Positions 1 through 9,479 of a stretch of 64,000 bases of DNA are shown piece after piece. Source of the DNA: Sphingomonas sanguinis (GTDB lineage: Bacteria > Pseudomonadota > Alphaproteobacteria > Sphingomonadales > Sphingomonadaceae). The notes under the pieces are model-generated. The model searched no databases. It was not told the origin of the DNA and saw nothing but the letters and a program-made list of their open reading frames with translations. The position numbers and the translations under genes were made by a program. Position 1 is the stretch's first letter. Each line of letters starts with the position of its first letter. Location: NCBI RefSeq assembly GCF_019297835.1, contig NZ_CP079203.1:3848001-3912000 (forward strand), given 5' to 3'.

Positions 1-225
1 GGCGAAGTCCGGCGGCGCGGCGGCGCTGCGATGCTTCGAGTGCCAATGCGGACGTTTTCAATCGCGCCTCCCACATTCCGACCAATTTCTGTCACATGTC
101 GTAGAGTTTGTGGTGTTCTGACGCAATTATCCTTTCGTCACCGACAGGGCCTGTCGCAAACCTACTGATGTTCAAGGGGAAATCGCATGGCCGCGGCATC
201 GCACGCGGCCAAGGGGAGCAGCAGC
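1..225. other. Upstream region of the betaine operon, possible divergent gene start
   Basis: This leader precedes etfB. On the minus strand an open frame runs from an ATG at 74 (or a TTG at 59, preceded by GGGAGG) to the window edge without a stop, so the 5' end of a divergent gene may lie here. It is too short (about 25 codons) to identify. No confident sigma-70 promoter could be picked. A purine-rich ribosome site (AAGGGGAG at 211-218) decides the etfB start. Confidence 0.3.
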
Positions 226-975
226 ATGAAAATTCTGGTGCCGATCAAGCGGGTGGTCGATCATAACGTCAAGATTCGCGTCAAGGGCGACGGGTCGGGC
301 GTCGACCTGGCCAATGTGAAGATGTCGATCAACCCGTTCGACGAGATCGCGGTCGAAGAGGCGGTCCGGTTGAAAGAGGCTGGCGTCGCGACCGAGATCG
401 TCGTCGTCTCGATCGGTCCGGCCCAGGCGCAGGACGTGCTGCGCACCGCGCTGGCGGTCGGTGCGGACCGGGCGATCCTGATCCGCGCGGAGGTGATGCC
501 GGAACCGCTGGCCGTCGCAAAATTGTTGGCGGCGGTGGTGGCCAAGGAGCAGCCCGGCCTCGTCCTGCTGGGCAAGCAGGCGATCGACGACGATGCCAAC
601 CAGACCGGGCAGATGCTGTCGGCGTTGCTGGGGTGGTCGCAGGCGACCTTCGCCTCGCGGATCGCGATTGACGGCGCTCGCGCGACGGTGACGCGTGAAG
701 TTGATGGCGGGTTGCAGGTGATCGACGTGGCGCTGCCCGCGGTCGTGTCGGTCGATCTGCGGCTCAACGAGCCGCGCTATGCGACGCTGCCCAATATCAT
801 GAAGGCCAAGAAGAAGCCGCTGGACGAGGCGAGCGTCGAGGATTTCGGGGTTGATGTCGGCCCGCGCCTGACCGTCCTTGCGACCGAGGAGCCGAAGCTG
901 CGCGGGCCGGGGGTCCGCGTCGCCTCCGTCGCGGAACTCGCCCACAAGCTCAAGGCCGAGGCCTGCGTCCTGTAA
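226..975 (+). CDS. etfB: Electron transfer flavoprotein beta subunit
   Basis: This is the small subunit of the soluble ETF heterodimer, which takes electrons from flavin dehydrogenases and passes them to ETF-quinone oxidoreductase. The 249-residue protein begins [16 protein letters not shown], the standard EtfB N-terminus, and carries the Asn-Pro-Phe-Asp-Glu segment and the [12 protein letters not shown] segment typical of the AMP-binding beta subunit. An in-frame ATG at 187 lies upstream, but the ATG at 226 has the good ribosome site and the family N-terminus. etfA follows after 20 nt. In this operon ETF is the expected acceptor for the dimethylglycine/sarcosine dehydrogenase-like enzyme at 2877. 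Confidence 0.95.
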   Translation: MKILVPIKRVVDHNVKIRVKGDGSGVDLANVKMSINPFDEIAVEEAVRLKEAGVATEIVVVSIGPAQAQDVLRTALAVGADRAILIRAEVMPEPLAVAKLLAAVVAKEQPGLVLLGKQAIDDDANQTGQMLSALLGWSQATFASRIAIDGARATVTREVDGGLQVIDVALPAVVSVDLRLNEPRYATLPNIMKAKKKPLDEASVEDFGVDVGPRLTVLATEEPKLRGPGVRVASVAELAHKLKAEACVL

Positions 976-995
976 TCGCGATCGGGAGACCAGAC

Positions 996-1928
996 ATGAC
1001 GATCCTGTTGCTCGCCGAGCACGACAATGAAAACCTTTCCGAATCGACCGCGCGGACGCTGACCGCGGCATCGCAGATGGGCGATGCGGTCGACATCCTG
1101 GTGGCCGGGCAGGGCGCGGCGGACGTCGCCCAGGCCGCGGCGCGGCTTACCGGCGTGCGCCGGGTATTGCTGGCGGAAGCGGCGGCGCTGGAACAGCGGC
1201 TGGCCGAACCGACCGCCGCGCTGCTCGTCGCGCTGGCGGCGAACTATGGCGCCATCGTCGCACCGGCGACCAGCACCGGCAAGAACGTCCTGCCGCGCGT
1301 CGCCGCCCTGCTCGACGTGATGCAGGTGTCGGAGGTCGTCGAGGTGATCGCGCCCGACACGTTCAAGCGTCCGATCTATGCCGGTAACGCGGTGCAGACG
1401 GTGCGTTCGGGCGATGCCGTGAAGGTCGTGACCGTCCGCACCGCGTCCTTCGCGCCGACGGCGTCCGGCGACGCGGCGGCGGAGATCGTCGCGGCCGGCG
1501 ACCCCGGCGATCCCGGCCTGTCGCGCTTCGTCGAGAATCAGTTCGCCGCCACGGACCGGCCGGACCTGGACGGCGCACGCATCGTCGTGTCCGGCGGACG
1601 AGCGCTGGGTTCGGCGGAGAAATTCCGCGAGACGATCCTGCCGCTCGCCGACCGGCTGGGCGCGGCGGTCGGCGCATCGCGTGCGGCGGTCGATGCGGGC
1701 TATGCGCCGAACGACTGGCAGGTGGGGCAGACCGGCAAGGTCGTGGCGCCCGACCTGTATGTCGCCTGCGGCATTTCCGGCGCGATCCAGCATCTGGCCG
1801 GGATGAAGGACGCCAAGGTCATCGTCGCGATCAACAAGGACGAGGATGCGCCGATCTTCCAGGTCGCCGATTACGGCCTGGTCGGCGACCTGTTCGACCT
1901 CGTCCCCGAACTCGAGCGCCAGCTCTGA
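996..1928 (+). CDS. etfA: Electron transfer flavoprotein alpha subunit
   Basis: This FAD-carrying large ETF subunit has 310 residues, the usual length. It has an N-terminal alpha/beta domain and a C-terminal FAD domain with the signature region [14 protein letters not shown], the [22 protein letters not shown] stretch, and the closing segment [15 protein letters not shown]...[18 protein letters not shown] ribosome site precedes the ATG. It is co-directional with etfB and followed by purU after 35 nt. ETF genes beside betaine-demethylation genes suggest a dedicated pair; whether the genome holds another ETF cannot be seen here. Confidence 0.96.
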   Translation: MTILLLAEHDNENLSESTARTLTAASQMGDAVDILVAGQGAADVAQAAARLTGVRRVLLAEAAALEQRLAEPTAALLVALAANYGAIVAPATSTGKNVLPRVAALLDVMQVSEVVEVIAPDTFKRPIYAGNAVQTVRSGDAVKVVTVRTASFAPTASGDAAAEIVAAGDPGDPGLSRFVENQFAATDRPDLDGARIVVSGGRALGSAEKFRETILPLADRLGAAVGASRAAVDAGYAPNDWQVGQTGKVVAPDLYVACGISGAIQHLAGMKDAKVIVAINKDEDAPIFQVADYGLVGDLFDLVPELERQL

Positions 1929-1963
1929 GCCGATCGAACGCCATTCCCGAACGAGGCCCGTCC

Positions 1964-2821
1964 ATGAGCGAGAAGTCCTACGTCATCCGGCTCGGCTGCC
2001 CGGACCAGCCCGGCATCGTCGCCGCCGTCACCACCGCCTTGGCGGGGCTGGGGGCTAATATCCTCGAATCCAACCAGTTCTGGGATCGACAGGCCGATCA
2101 TTTCTTCCTGCGGATCGCGGTGACGGTCGCGCCCGACATCACGCGCGAGGCGATCGAACACGCGCTCCAGCCCGCCGAGGCGCAATTCGGCCTCGACCTG
2201 TCCGTCACCGACATGGCGCAGCGGCCGAAGATCATCGTGATGGTGTCGAAATTCGACCATGCGATGCATCACCTGCTCTATCAGATCAAGGTGCGCTGGC
2301 TGAACGCCGATGTCGTCGCGATCGTGTCCAACCACGACGTGGCGCGCGCCGCTGCCGAGATCGACGGCATCCCCTTCCACCACTGGCCGGTGACGAAGGA
2401 GAACAAGGCGGAGCAGGAGGCCAAGCTGCTCGATCTGGTCGAGGCGACCGGCGCCGAACTGGTGGTGCTCGCGCGATACATGCAAGTCCTGTCCAACGAC
2501 CTGTCCGAGCGGCTGTACGGCCGCGTCATCAACATCCACCACTCGTTCCTGCCGAGCTTCAAGGGGGCCAAGCCCTATCACCAGGCGCATGAGCGCGGCG
2601 TGAAGCTGATCGGGGCGACCGCCCATTATGTCACGCCCGACCTCGACGAGGGGCCGATCATCGAGCAGGAAACCGAGCGGGTCAGCCACAGCCTGACCAG
2701 CGAGGATTTCGTCGCGGCCGGCCGCGACATCGAATCGCGGGTCCTGGCGCGCGCGGTCAAATATCATCTCGAAGGTCGGGTGATGCTCAACCGCCACCGC
2801 ACCGTGGTGTTCGCCCCGTGA
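1964..2821 (+). CDS. purU: Formyltetrahydrofolate deformylase
   Basis: PurU hydrolyses 10-formyl-THF to formate and free THF. The 285-residue protein has an N-terminal ACT domain (about residues 5-85, containing the GCPDQPGIVAAVTTALAG stretch) and a C-terminal formyltransferase fold with the INIHHSFLPSFKGAKPYHQA active-site segment and TPDLDEGPIIEQ. Between an ETF pair and a THF-linked demethylase, its likely job is to release THF from the one-carbon units produced when N-methyl groups are oxidised. Purine biosynthesis support is the alternative general role, but the neighbours favour one-carbon disposal. Confidence 0.95.
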   Translation: MSEKSYVIRLGCPDQPGIVAAVTTALAGLGANILESNQFWDRQADHFFLRIAVTVAPDITREAIEHALQPAEAQFGLDLSVTDMAQRPKIIVMVSKFDHAMHHLLYQIKVRWLNADVVAIVSNHDVARAAAEIDGIPFHHWPVTKENKAEQEAKLLDLVEATGAELVVLARYMQVLSNDLSERLYGRVINIHHSFLPSFKGAKPYHQAHERGVKLIGATAHYVTPDLDEGPIIEQETERVSHSLTSEDFVAAGRDIESRVLARAVKYHLEGRVMLNRHRTVVFAP

Positions 2822-2876
2822 TCGCGCGCGCCGCCGCGCTGCTCCTGGCCCCTATCTCTGACGCAAAGGATTGAAG

Positions 2877-5438
2877 ATGGCTGCGCTTCCCGAAAAGGCC
2901 CGTGTCGTGATCGTCGGCGTCGGCGGCATCGTCGGCGCCTCGGTGGTCCATCATCTGGTCGAGCGCGGCTGGACCGATATCGTCGGGATCGACAAGTCGG
3001 GCGTGCCGACCGACATCGGCTCGACCGCGCACGCCTCCGACTTCTGCTATGCGACCAGCCATGATTATCTGACGACGTGGACGACGCTCTACTCGATGGA
3101 TTTCTTCGAGAAGATGGGTCATTATTCGCGGATCGGCGGGCTGGAGGTCGCGCGCGTCGGCGACGATCAGCGGATGGACGAGATCCGCCGCAAGGTTGCC
3201 TCGGGCAAGGCATTCGGCACCCGTGCGGAGCTGATCGACCCCGCTGGGATCAAGGCGAAGTTCCCGCTGATCGAGGAAAGCCTGGTGCAGGGCGGCCTGT
3301 GGGACCCGGACGCAGGTCTGGTCGTGCCGCGGTCGCAGACAGTGGCGGGCAAGCTGATCGACCAGGCGGTCGACGCGGGCAAGCTGACCGTCTTCGCCAA
3401 CAACCAGGCGGAATCGCTCGTCATCGAGGATGGCCGGATCAAAGGTGTCGTCACGACGCGCGGCACCATCTTGGCCGACTATGTCGTCGTCTGTACGGGC
3501 CTGTGGGGGCGGTTGATCGCCGAGATGGCGGGCGAGGATCTGCCGGTGTTTCCGGTCGACCACCCGCTGACCTTCTTCGGTCCGTACACAGAGTTCGAGG
3601 GGACGGGGAAGGACATCGGCTATCCGCTGCTCCGCGATCAGGGCAATTCGGCCTATATGCGCGACACCGGCGACCCGAAGACGACCGAGGGCGGCCAGAT
3701 CGAATGGGGCTATTACGAGGAGCATGCGCCGCGTCTCGTCCATCCGCGCGAGCTGCTGGAAAAGGATCAGGCGCGCCTATCGCCGTCGCAGCGCGACCTG
3801 GAGATGGAGCAGGTGCTCGAACCGCTGGAGCGTGCGATCGAACTGACGCCGATCCTCGGCGAGCTGGGCTATAATGAGGGGCATTCGTTCAACGGCCTGC
3901 TTCAGACGACCACCGATGGCGGTCCGTCGATCGGGGAGAGCCAGAAGGTGCGCGGCCTGTGGTATGCGGTTGGCATCTGGGTGAAGGACGGGCCGGGCAT
4001 GGGCAAGCTGGTCGCCGATTGGATGACCGACGGGCGCACCGCGATCGACCATGCCAGCATCGACTATGCGCGGTTCAACCCGTTCCAGCTGGAAGCGACA
4101 TTCATCGAGGAACGCTGCCTCGAAACCGCCGCCAAGATCTACAATCCGCCGGTCCACCCGCGCGAGCCGTTTGCGGGCGGGCGCGGCATCCGCCGCTCGC
4201 CCTTCTGGGAGCGCGAGAAGGAGCTGGGCGGCTATTTCATGGAACTCGGCGGGTGGGAACGCGCGCACGGCTATGCCGCCAACGAGCATCTGCTGGAAAA
4301 ATATGCCGACCAGGTGCCGGTGCGCGAGAATGAATGGGATAACCGCCATTTCTGGCGCGTGTCGAACGCCGAGCAGCTCGAACTCAGCGCCGATTGCGGT
4401 CTCATCAACCTGTCGCACTTCCACATCACCGATATCGAGGGGCCGGACCATGTCGCGCTGATGGAGTGGCTGTGCGCGGCCAAAGTCGGCGGCGACGAGA
4501 GCATCGGCAAGGGCATCTATACCCATTTCCTCGATGACGAAGGCAATGTCCGCGCCGACTTCACCGTCTTCCGTCTCGCCGATCGCTGTCGGCTGGTGAA
4601 CGGCGCCGATGCGGGCCCGCGCGACGTGCAGTACATGCGGCGGGTGGCGCAGGATCGCGGGCTGGACGTGACCGTCACCGACGTAACCGAGAAATATGTC
4701 ACTATCGGCATCTGGGGTCCGAACGCCCGCGTCAATCTGCAAAAGGTGGTCGAGGACCCCGAGGCGCTGTCGCTCGAGAATTTCCCCTTCGCCGCGATCC
4801 GCATGGTTCGTATCGCGGGCAAGGACGTCATGGCGTTCCGCATTTCCTATGTCGGCGAACAGGGCTGGGAACTGCACATGGCCTATGCGGACGGGCTGGC
4901 GGTGTGGGACGCGCTACGCGCCACCGGCGTGATCGCGGTCGGCATCGAGACCTATGCCAATTCGCGACGCATGGAGAAGAGCCTGCGCCTCCAGAACGCC
5001 GACTTGCTGACCCATTACAACCTGCTGGAGGCCGATCTGGCGCGGCCCAAGGCCAAGGCGGCGGACTTTCGCGGCAAGGCGAAGCATCTGGAGCATCGCG
5101 CGCGCGAGCATCAGCCCGCCAAGCTGTGTACGCTGGTCATGACCGACAATGTCGATGCCAAGGGCGTGAAGCGCTATCCCGTCGGCATCCTGCCGGTCAT
5201 CGACCCCGAAACCGGGGAGGTTCCGGTCGATGAACTCGGGCGGCGATCCTACACGACATCAATCGCCTATGGCCCCTCGATCGGCCGCAACATCGCGCTG
5301 GCCTATCTTCCCTGGGCCTTGTGCCAGGAGGGGCGGAAGCTGGAGGTCGAGTATTTCGGCGAGCGTTATCCTGTTGAGGTCGCATCGGTCGGCTACCGTC
5401 CGCTGTACGACCCCGAAAATCGCAAGCCCAAGAGCTGA
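2877..5438 (+). CDS. FAD/THF-dependent dimethylglycine or sarcosine dehydrogenase-like protein
   Basis: This 853-residue protein has an N-terminal DAO-type FAD domain (GVGGIVG at 14-20) and C-terminal GcvT-like tetrahydrofolate domains, the architecture of mitochondrial dimethylglycine and sarcosine dehydrogenases (roughly 860-920 residues). The GSTAH segment places a His at residue 52, where those enzymes attach FAD covalently. Expected reaction: oxidative N-demethylation giving 5,10-methylene-THF, with electrons passed to ETF. The ATG at 2877 follows AAAGGA at 2865; a TTG at 2871 is less likely. Flanking etfBA, purU, folB and gbcAB support a role after betaine demethylation. Substrate (dimethylglycine, sarcosine or both) cannot be read from sequence. 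Confidence 0.85.
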   Translation: MAALPEKARVVIVGVGGIVGASVVHHLVERGWTDIVGIDKSGVPTDIGSTAHASDFCYATSHDYLTTWTTLYSMDFFEKMGHYSRIGGLEVARVGDDQRMDEIRRKVASGKAFGTRAELIDPAGIKAKFPLIEESLVQGGLWDPDAGLVVPRSQTVAGKLIDQAVDAGKLTVFANNQAESLVIEDGRIKGVVTTRGTILADYVVVCTGLWGRLIAEMAGEDLPVFPVDHPLTFFGPYTEFEGTGKDIGYPLLRDQGNSAYMRDTGDPKTTEGGQIEWGYYEEHAPRLVHPRELLEKDQARLSPSQRDLEMEQVLEPLERAIELTPILGELGYNEGHSFNGLLQTTTDGGPSIGESQKVRGLWYAVGIWVKDGPGMGKLVADWMTDGRTAIDHASIDYARFNPFQLEATFIEERCLETAAKIYNPPVHPREPFAGGRGIRRSPFWEREKELGGYFMELGGWERAHGYAANEHLLEKYADQVPVRENEWDNRHFWRVSNAEQLELSADCGLINLSHFHITDIEGPDHVALMEWLCAAKVGGDESIGKGIYTHFLDDEGNVRADFTVFRLADRCRLVNGADAGPRDVQYMRRVAQDRGLDVTVTDVTEKYVTIGIWGPNARVNLQKVVEDPEALSLENFPFAAIRMVRIAGKDVMAFRISYVGEQGWELHMAYADGLAVWDALRATGVIAVGIETYANSRRMEKSLRLQNADLLTHYNLLEADLARPKAKAADFRGKAKHLEHRAREHQPAKLCTLVMTDNVDAKGVKRYPVGILPVIDPETGEVPVDELGRRSYTTSIAYGPSIGRNIALAYLPWALCQEGRKLEVEYFGERYPVEVASVGYRPLYDPENRKPKS

Positions 5439-5457
5439 TCGACGGTCCGGTCGCGCG

Positions 5458-5907
5458 GTGCGCTACATCATCCGTCTGAAGAACTGCTCGTTCTTCGCGC
5501 ATCACGGCGTTTTCGATGAGGAGGGGACGCTCGGCCAGCGCTTCCATATCGATGCGGAGGTGCTGGTCGATGCCGATGTCGGGCGGGACGGTCGCGCGAT
5601 CACCGGCACCGTCGATTACGGCGAGATATTCGGCGAGGTGGAGCGACTGGTTCGCGGGCGGCGGCGCCTGCTGATCGAAACGCTCGCGCTGGAGATCGCG
5701 CGGGGGCTGTGCGAGCGGTTCGCGGCCGTCTCGCGCGCCCGCATCACGCTGCGCAAGCCGAGCGTTCCGATCAACGGCATCCTCGACCATGTCGAGGTCG
5801 AAATCGTGTGGCCGCCAGCGGATGGCGTCCGGACGGCAGAGGTCGGCGTGTCGCAATCCACGACCGCAGATGACGCAATCGTCCTATTGACGCGGGACCT
5901 GCTCTGA
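5458..5907 (+). CDS. folB: Dihydroneopterin aldolase
   Basis: FolB-family protein of 149 residues that would convert dihydroneopterin to hydroxymethyl-dihydropterin in folate synthesis. The family pattern is clear: start VRYIIRLKNCSFFAHHGVFDEE, then TVDYGEIFGEVE, LIETLALEIARGLCERF and the closing ITLRKPSVPINGILDHVEVEI. A GTG at 5458 is the only start that fits the family N-terminus; the frame upstream of it is shadow. It lies 19 nt after the dehydrogenase stop, inside a run of THF-using genes, which suggests that THF supply is matched to demethylation. A second housekeeping folB elsewhere would be expected but is not visible. Confidence 0.88.
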   Translation: MRYIIRLKNCSFFAHHGVFDEEGTLGQRFHIDAEVLVDADVGRDGRAITGTVDYGEIFGEVERLVRGRRRLLIETLALEIARGLCERFAAVSRARITLRKPSVPINGILDHVEVEIVWPPADGVRTAEVGVSQSTTADDAIVLLTRDLL

Positions 5908-6029
5908 ATAGCTTCCACCGTTATCGGCAAAGGTGGATGCACGCAGAATGGCGGCGTCAGGGGAGTAGACATGCAATCCGCCGCGCGGGTGCGCGGCAAG
6001 GGCGCGTTGACATGGGGAAGGGAAGGGAA

Positions 6030-7277
6030 ATGAACGTCCGTAGCGAGATGCTGAACCTGATCCGCCACCGCAAGGACGGCTATTCGCTGCCGCAACCCTT
6101 CTACGTCGATCAGTCCTTCTTCGATATCGACATGGAGCTGATCTGGTATCGCGACTGGCTGTTCGCGGGGCATGATTGCGAACTGCTCAAGCCGGGCAGC
6201 TATTTCACGCTGCAGGTCGGCGCATATCCGATCGTCGTGCTGCGCGACCGCGACGGCGCGATCCGTGCCTTCCACAATAGTTGCCGTCATCGCGGCAGCC
6301 GGGTGTGCAACGCCGAACGCGGCGTCACCGCCAAGCTCGTCTGCCCCTATCATCAATGGACCTATAATCTCGACGGTTCGCTCGCCTTCGCACGGCAGAT
6401 GGGGGAGGGGTTCGATCCCAGCCAGCATTCGTTGAAGCCGGTCGCGTGCGAGAGCGTCGCGGGCTATATCTTCGTCTGCCTCGCCGACGAGCCGCCTGCC
6501 TTCGCACCGTTCAGCGACCTGATGCGCCCCTATTTCGCGCCGCATAACCTGTCCGATGCGAAGATCGCCTTTCAGTCGACGATCGTCGAGAAGGGCAATT
6601 GGAAGCTCGTCTGGGAGAATAATCGCGAATGCTATCATTGCGCTGGTAGCCATCCCGAATTGTGCAAGACCTATGACGAGTCGCCCAACGTCACCGGCGT
6701 CGCCGGGGGCGAGGAAGATCCGGAAATGGCGGCGCATTGGGCGCGGTGCGAGGCGGCCGGGCTGCCGGCGCAGTTCCGCATCCACGACAGCGGCCAGTTC
6801 CGCGCGATCCGCGCGCCGCTGCTGCGCGAGGCGGAAAGCTATACGATGAACGGCAAGCGCGCCGTCGCGCGTGGCCTTTCGGACGGGGTGACGGCCGAGC
6901 GGATCGGCGCATTGATGCTGTTCAACTATCCGACGACCTGGAACCATGTCCTGATCGATCACGCAGTGACGTTCCGCGTAATGCCGATCGGCCCGAACGA
7001 AACGGCGGTGACGACGAAGTGGCTGGTCCACAAGGATGCGGTCGAGGGGGTCGACTATGATCTCGACACGCTGACGCATGTCTGGACCCAGACCAACGAC
7101 CAGGATCGCCGCATCGTCGAGGAAAATGCACTCGGCATCCGCTCCCCCGCCTATGAACCCGGGCCCTATTCGCAGCTTCACGAGGGCGGGGTGATCCAGT
7201 TCGTCGACTGGTATGCGCGCGCGATCGAATCCCGGCTGGACGGCGCGGGCCTCGACCGCATTCGGCGGGTCGCGTGA
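6030..7277 (+). CDS. gbcA: Rieske oxygenase, glycine betaine demethylase alpha subunit
   Basis: This 415-residue ring-hydroxylating-type Rieske oxygenase resembles GbcA, which demethylates glycine betaine to dimethylglycine and formaldehyde. The 2Fe-2S ligands are Cys85-x-His87 and Cys105-x2-His108; the mononuclear iron site shows His203 and His208 (HCAGSH). The early segment YSLPQPFYVD is characteristic of the GbcA/stachydrine-demethylase group. The ATG at 6030 follows GGAAGGGA and is preferred over in-frame ATGs at 6012 and 5937. The reductase follows after 22 nt. Related quaternary amines such as stachydrine or carnitine remain possible substrates. Confidence 0.88.
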   Translation: MNVRSEMLNLIRHRKDGYSLPQPFYVDQSFFDIDMELIWYRDWLFAGHDCELLKPGSYFTLQVGAYPIVVLRDRDGAIRAFHNSCRHRGSRVCNAERGVTAKLVCPYHQWTYNLDGSLAFARQMGEGFDPSQHSLKPVACESVAGYIFVCLADEPPAFAPFSDLMRPYFAPHNLSDAKIAFQSTIVEKGNWKLVWENNRECYHCAGSHPELCKTYDESPNVTGVAGGEEDPEMAAHWARCEAAGLPAQFRIHDSGQFRAIRAPLLREAESYTMNGKRAVARGLSDGVTAERIGALMLFNYPTTWNHVLIDHAVTFRVMPIGPNETAVTTKWLVHKDAVEGVDYDLDTLTHVWTQTNDQDRRIVEENALGIRSPAYEPGPYSQLHEGGVIQFVDWYARAIESRLDGAGLDRIRRVA

Positions 7278-7299
7278 TCCTTTGCGCGCGGAGGGGGCG

Positions 7300-8379
7300 A
7301 TGACGGGCCGCTATCTCCATCTCGACGAAATGTCGCCGTGGAGCGACCGGCTGCATCATCTGGAAGTGATCGGCATCGTCGACGAAGCGCCGGGGGTGAA
7401 GACCTTCACCTTCCGTTCCGAACGCGATCGCTGGTTCCGCTATCGTCCGGGACAGTTCGTGACGCTGGAATTGCCGGCGGAGGGTGGGCCATTGCTGCGG
7501 ACCTACACGCTGTCGTCCTCGCCCTCCCGCCCCTTCTCGATCGCGGTGACGGTGAAGGCGCAGGTCGATAGCATCGGCACGCGGTGGATGTTCGAGCATC
7601 TCCGCCCCGGCGCGCGCATCCGTGCCTATGGCCCGACCGGGCAGTTCACCCATGTCGCGCATTCGGCCCCGCGCTATCTGTTCGTGTCGGCCGGGTCGGG
7701 CGTCACGCCGATGATGTCGATGCTGCGCTGGATGGCCGATTGCGCGCCCGACAGCGACGTCGCCTTCGTCACGGTCGCGCGGCGGCCGCAGGACATCATC
7801 TTCCGCCGCGAACTGGAACTGCTCGACCGACAGATGCCGAACCTGTCGCTCGCCATGATCGTCCGCGACAATCCGCCCGGCGAGACCTGGAGCGGACATC
7901 GCGGTCGCCTCGACGCGGCGCGACTGGCGATGCTCGTGCCCGACCTGACGACGCGCGAGATATTCTGTTGCGGCCCGGAAGCCTTCATGGCGCTGATCGG
8001 CGGCATCGTCCGCGACGCCGGGCTGGACATGGCCCGCTATCATCAGGAGAGCTTCGGCGATGCCCCCGCGAACGCGCCGAGCGAGCAGGTGCCCCCGGCT
8101 GAACCCGTGTCGGTTGCGGCCGTGACGATCACCTTCGCCGCTTCGGGTGTCACCGCGACCTGCGACTCCGGCCAGACCGTACTCGAAGCCGCGCGCCAGG
8201 CCGGCGTCCGTATCCCGGCCGCCTGCGAGTCCGGTCTGTGCGGCACCTGCAAGGTCATGAAACATTCCGGCAATGTCCGCATGGAGCACAACGGTGGTAT
8301 CCTCGATGACGAGATCGACGAGGGGTATATCCTTGCCTGCTGCTCACGACCGGATCGCGACCTCAGTGTAGATGCCTGA
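7300..8379 (+). CDS. gbcB: Ferredoxin-NAD(P)H reductase, glycine betaine demethylase subunit
   Basis: This 359-residue electron-transfer partner of the Rieske oxygenase combines an FNR-type FAD domain (YRPGQFVTLEL, LRTYTLSSSP), an NAD-binding domain (AGSGVTPMMSM) and a C-terminal plant-type 2Fe-2S ferredoxin domain (CESGLCGTC plus a later Cys in ILACC). That order is typical of GbcB and other class IA reductases. The GGAGG-preceded ATG at 7300 is chosen over upstream in-frame codons that would overlap gbcA. A decayed insertion sequence begins 22 nt after the stop, so the operon ends here. Confidence 0.88.
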   Translation: MTGRYLHLDEMSPWSDRLHHLEVIGIVDEAPGVKTFTFRSERDRWFRYRPGQFVTLELPAEGGPLLRTYTLSSSPSRPFSIAVTVKAQVDSIGTRWMFEHLRPGARIRAYGPTGQFTHVAHSAPRYLFVSAGSGVTPMMSMLRWMADCAPDSDVAFVTVARRPQDIIFRRELELLDRQMPNLSLAMIVRDNPPGETWSGHRGRLDAARLAMLVPDLTTREIFCCGPEAFMALIGGIVRDAGLDMARYHQESFGDAPANAPSEQVPPAEPVSVAAVTITFAASGVTATCDSGQTVLEAARQAGVRIPAACESGLCGTCKVMKHSGNVRMEHNGGILDDEIDEGYILACCSRPDRDLSVDA

Positions 8380-8420
8380 ATATCCGGTCCCGGTGTGCAG
8401 TCTGAGTAGCCCCTAGTTTT

Positions 8421-9214
8421 CTAGACGCCTTTCGCTTTGAAAATCTGCTGCCGTTCGAACTCGACGGGTGACGGCATACCGTTCCTGACGTGCTTGCGTA
8501 CCGAGTTGTAGAACATCTCGATCTAATCGAACCCGTCCTGCCGGGCCGCCTCGCGAGTTTTGTAGGTGCGCCGCCGGGTGCGCTCACGCTTGAGCGATGA
8601 GAAGAAGCCCTCGGCGACGGCATTGTCATGGCAGTTGCCGCGTCGGCTCATCGAGTGCTCAAGGTTGTTGACCCGGACAAAGACAGCCCAGTCCATGCTG
8701 GTGAACTGCGAGCCCTGGTCTGCGTGGATTAGCACCCGTTGCTTCGATTTGCGCCGCCATACCGCCATGTGCAGCGTCTGCAGCACCACATTGGTGGTCT
8801 GTCGGCTCTGCATCGACCAGCCCACCATGCGGCGCGAGTCGAGATCGATCACAACCGCCAGATAGGCAAAGCTTTCCAAGGTGCGGATGTAGATAATGTT
8901 TGCCACCCAGGCTCGGTCTGGCGCAGCCGCGTCGAACCGGCGATCCAGCGTGTTGTCGACCGCGCAATGCGGTTGGGGCAGCACGTCTCGCCGTGATCCA
9001 GCAGGTCGTCGTGCGGCTTGCGTTAGCCATAGACCTTACCACTGTCGTTCCAGGCCCGCCGTAGCGGCTCCGTTTGCCGAGCATCTTCCCGAGCCCGCTA
9101 GCTCGGCGGGTTCTTCTGCCACGCATAGAAACCGCTGGGCTGCACAGCGAGGCAGCGGCACATTGCCCTCATGCCAAAGCGATCGCGATGCTCGGCAATG
9201 AACGCGTATCTCAC
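8421..9214 (-). pseudogene. IS3 orfB transposase remnant
   Basis: The DDE integrase core survives as a 153-codon frame (8523-8984) with YLAVVIDLDSRRMVGW, LIHADQGSQFTSMDW and SMSRRGNCHDNAVAEGFFSSLK. The full gene is broken: starting from a GTG at 9214 overlapping the orfA stop, in-frame stops occur at 9100-9098 and 9025-9023; a stretch of roughly 25 codons normally found between the NRIAR and VDNTLDR segments is missing with a frame change; and a TAG at 8525-8523 cuts off the last 33 codons, which still read IEMFYNSVRKHVRNG onward to a natural stop at 8421. Confidence 0.85.
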
Positions 9215-9479
9215 TTTGCATCTCGAGCGAGATATGCGGTGGCTTTTTTTAGGATGTCGCGCTCCTCGGTCACCCAAGCCAACTCGCGCTTCGGTTGGCG
9301 GATCTCGGCATCCTTGCTGGCATCACCGGATACGACCTTCACCAGTTGCCGCTTCCACGCATACAGCAAAGGCGGGCTGACCCAAGCGGTTGCGAAACCT
9401 CCGATACCGGATACGCGCGTTCAGTGATCGGGGCCACCGCATCGCGTTTGAACTCGTCGTTGAAATCGGGCTTCCCCAT
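9211..9479 (-). pseudogene. IS3 orfA remnant with frameshift
   Basis: The small transposase subunit starts MGKPDFNDEFKRDAVAPITER, as in IS3-family OrfA proteins. One base appears to be missing in a G run after about codon 33: the reading frame then stops early, while the +1 frame continues as VSPPLLYAWKRQL and ends TEERDILKKATAYLARDAK with a stop at 9211. The span of 269 nt is one short of 90 codons, which agrees with a single-base deletion. Confidence 0.82.
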
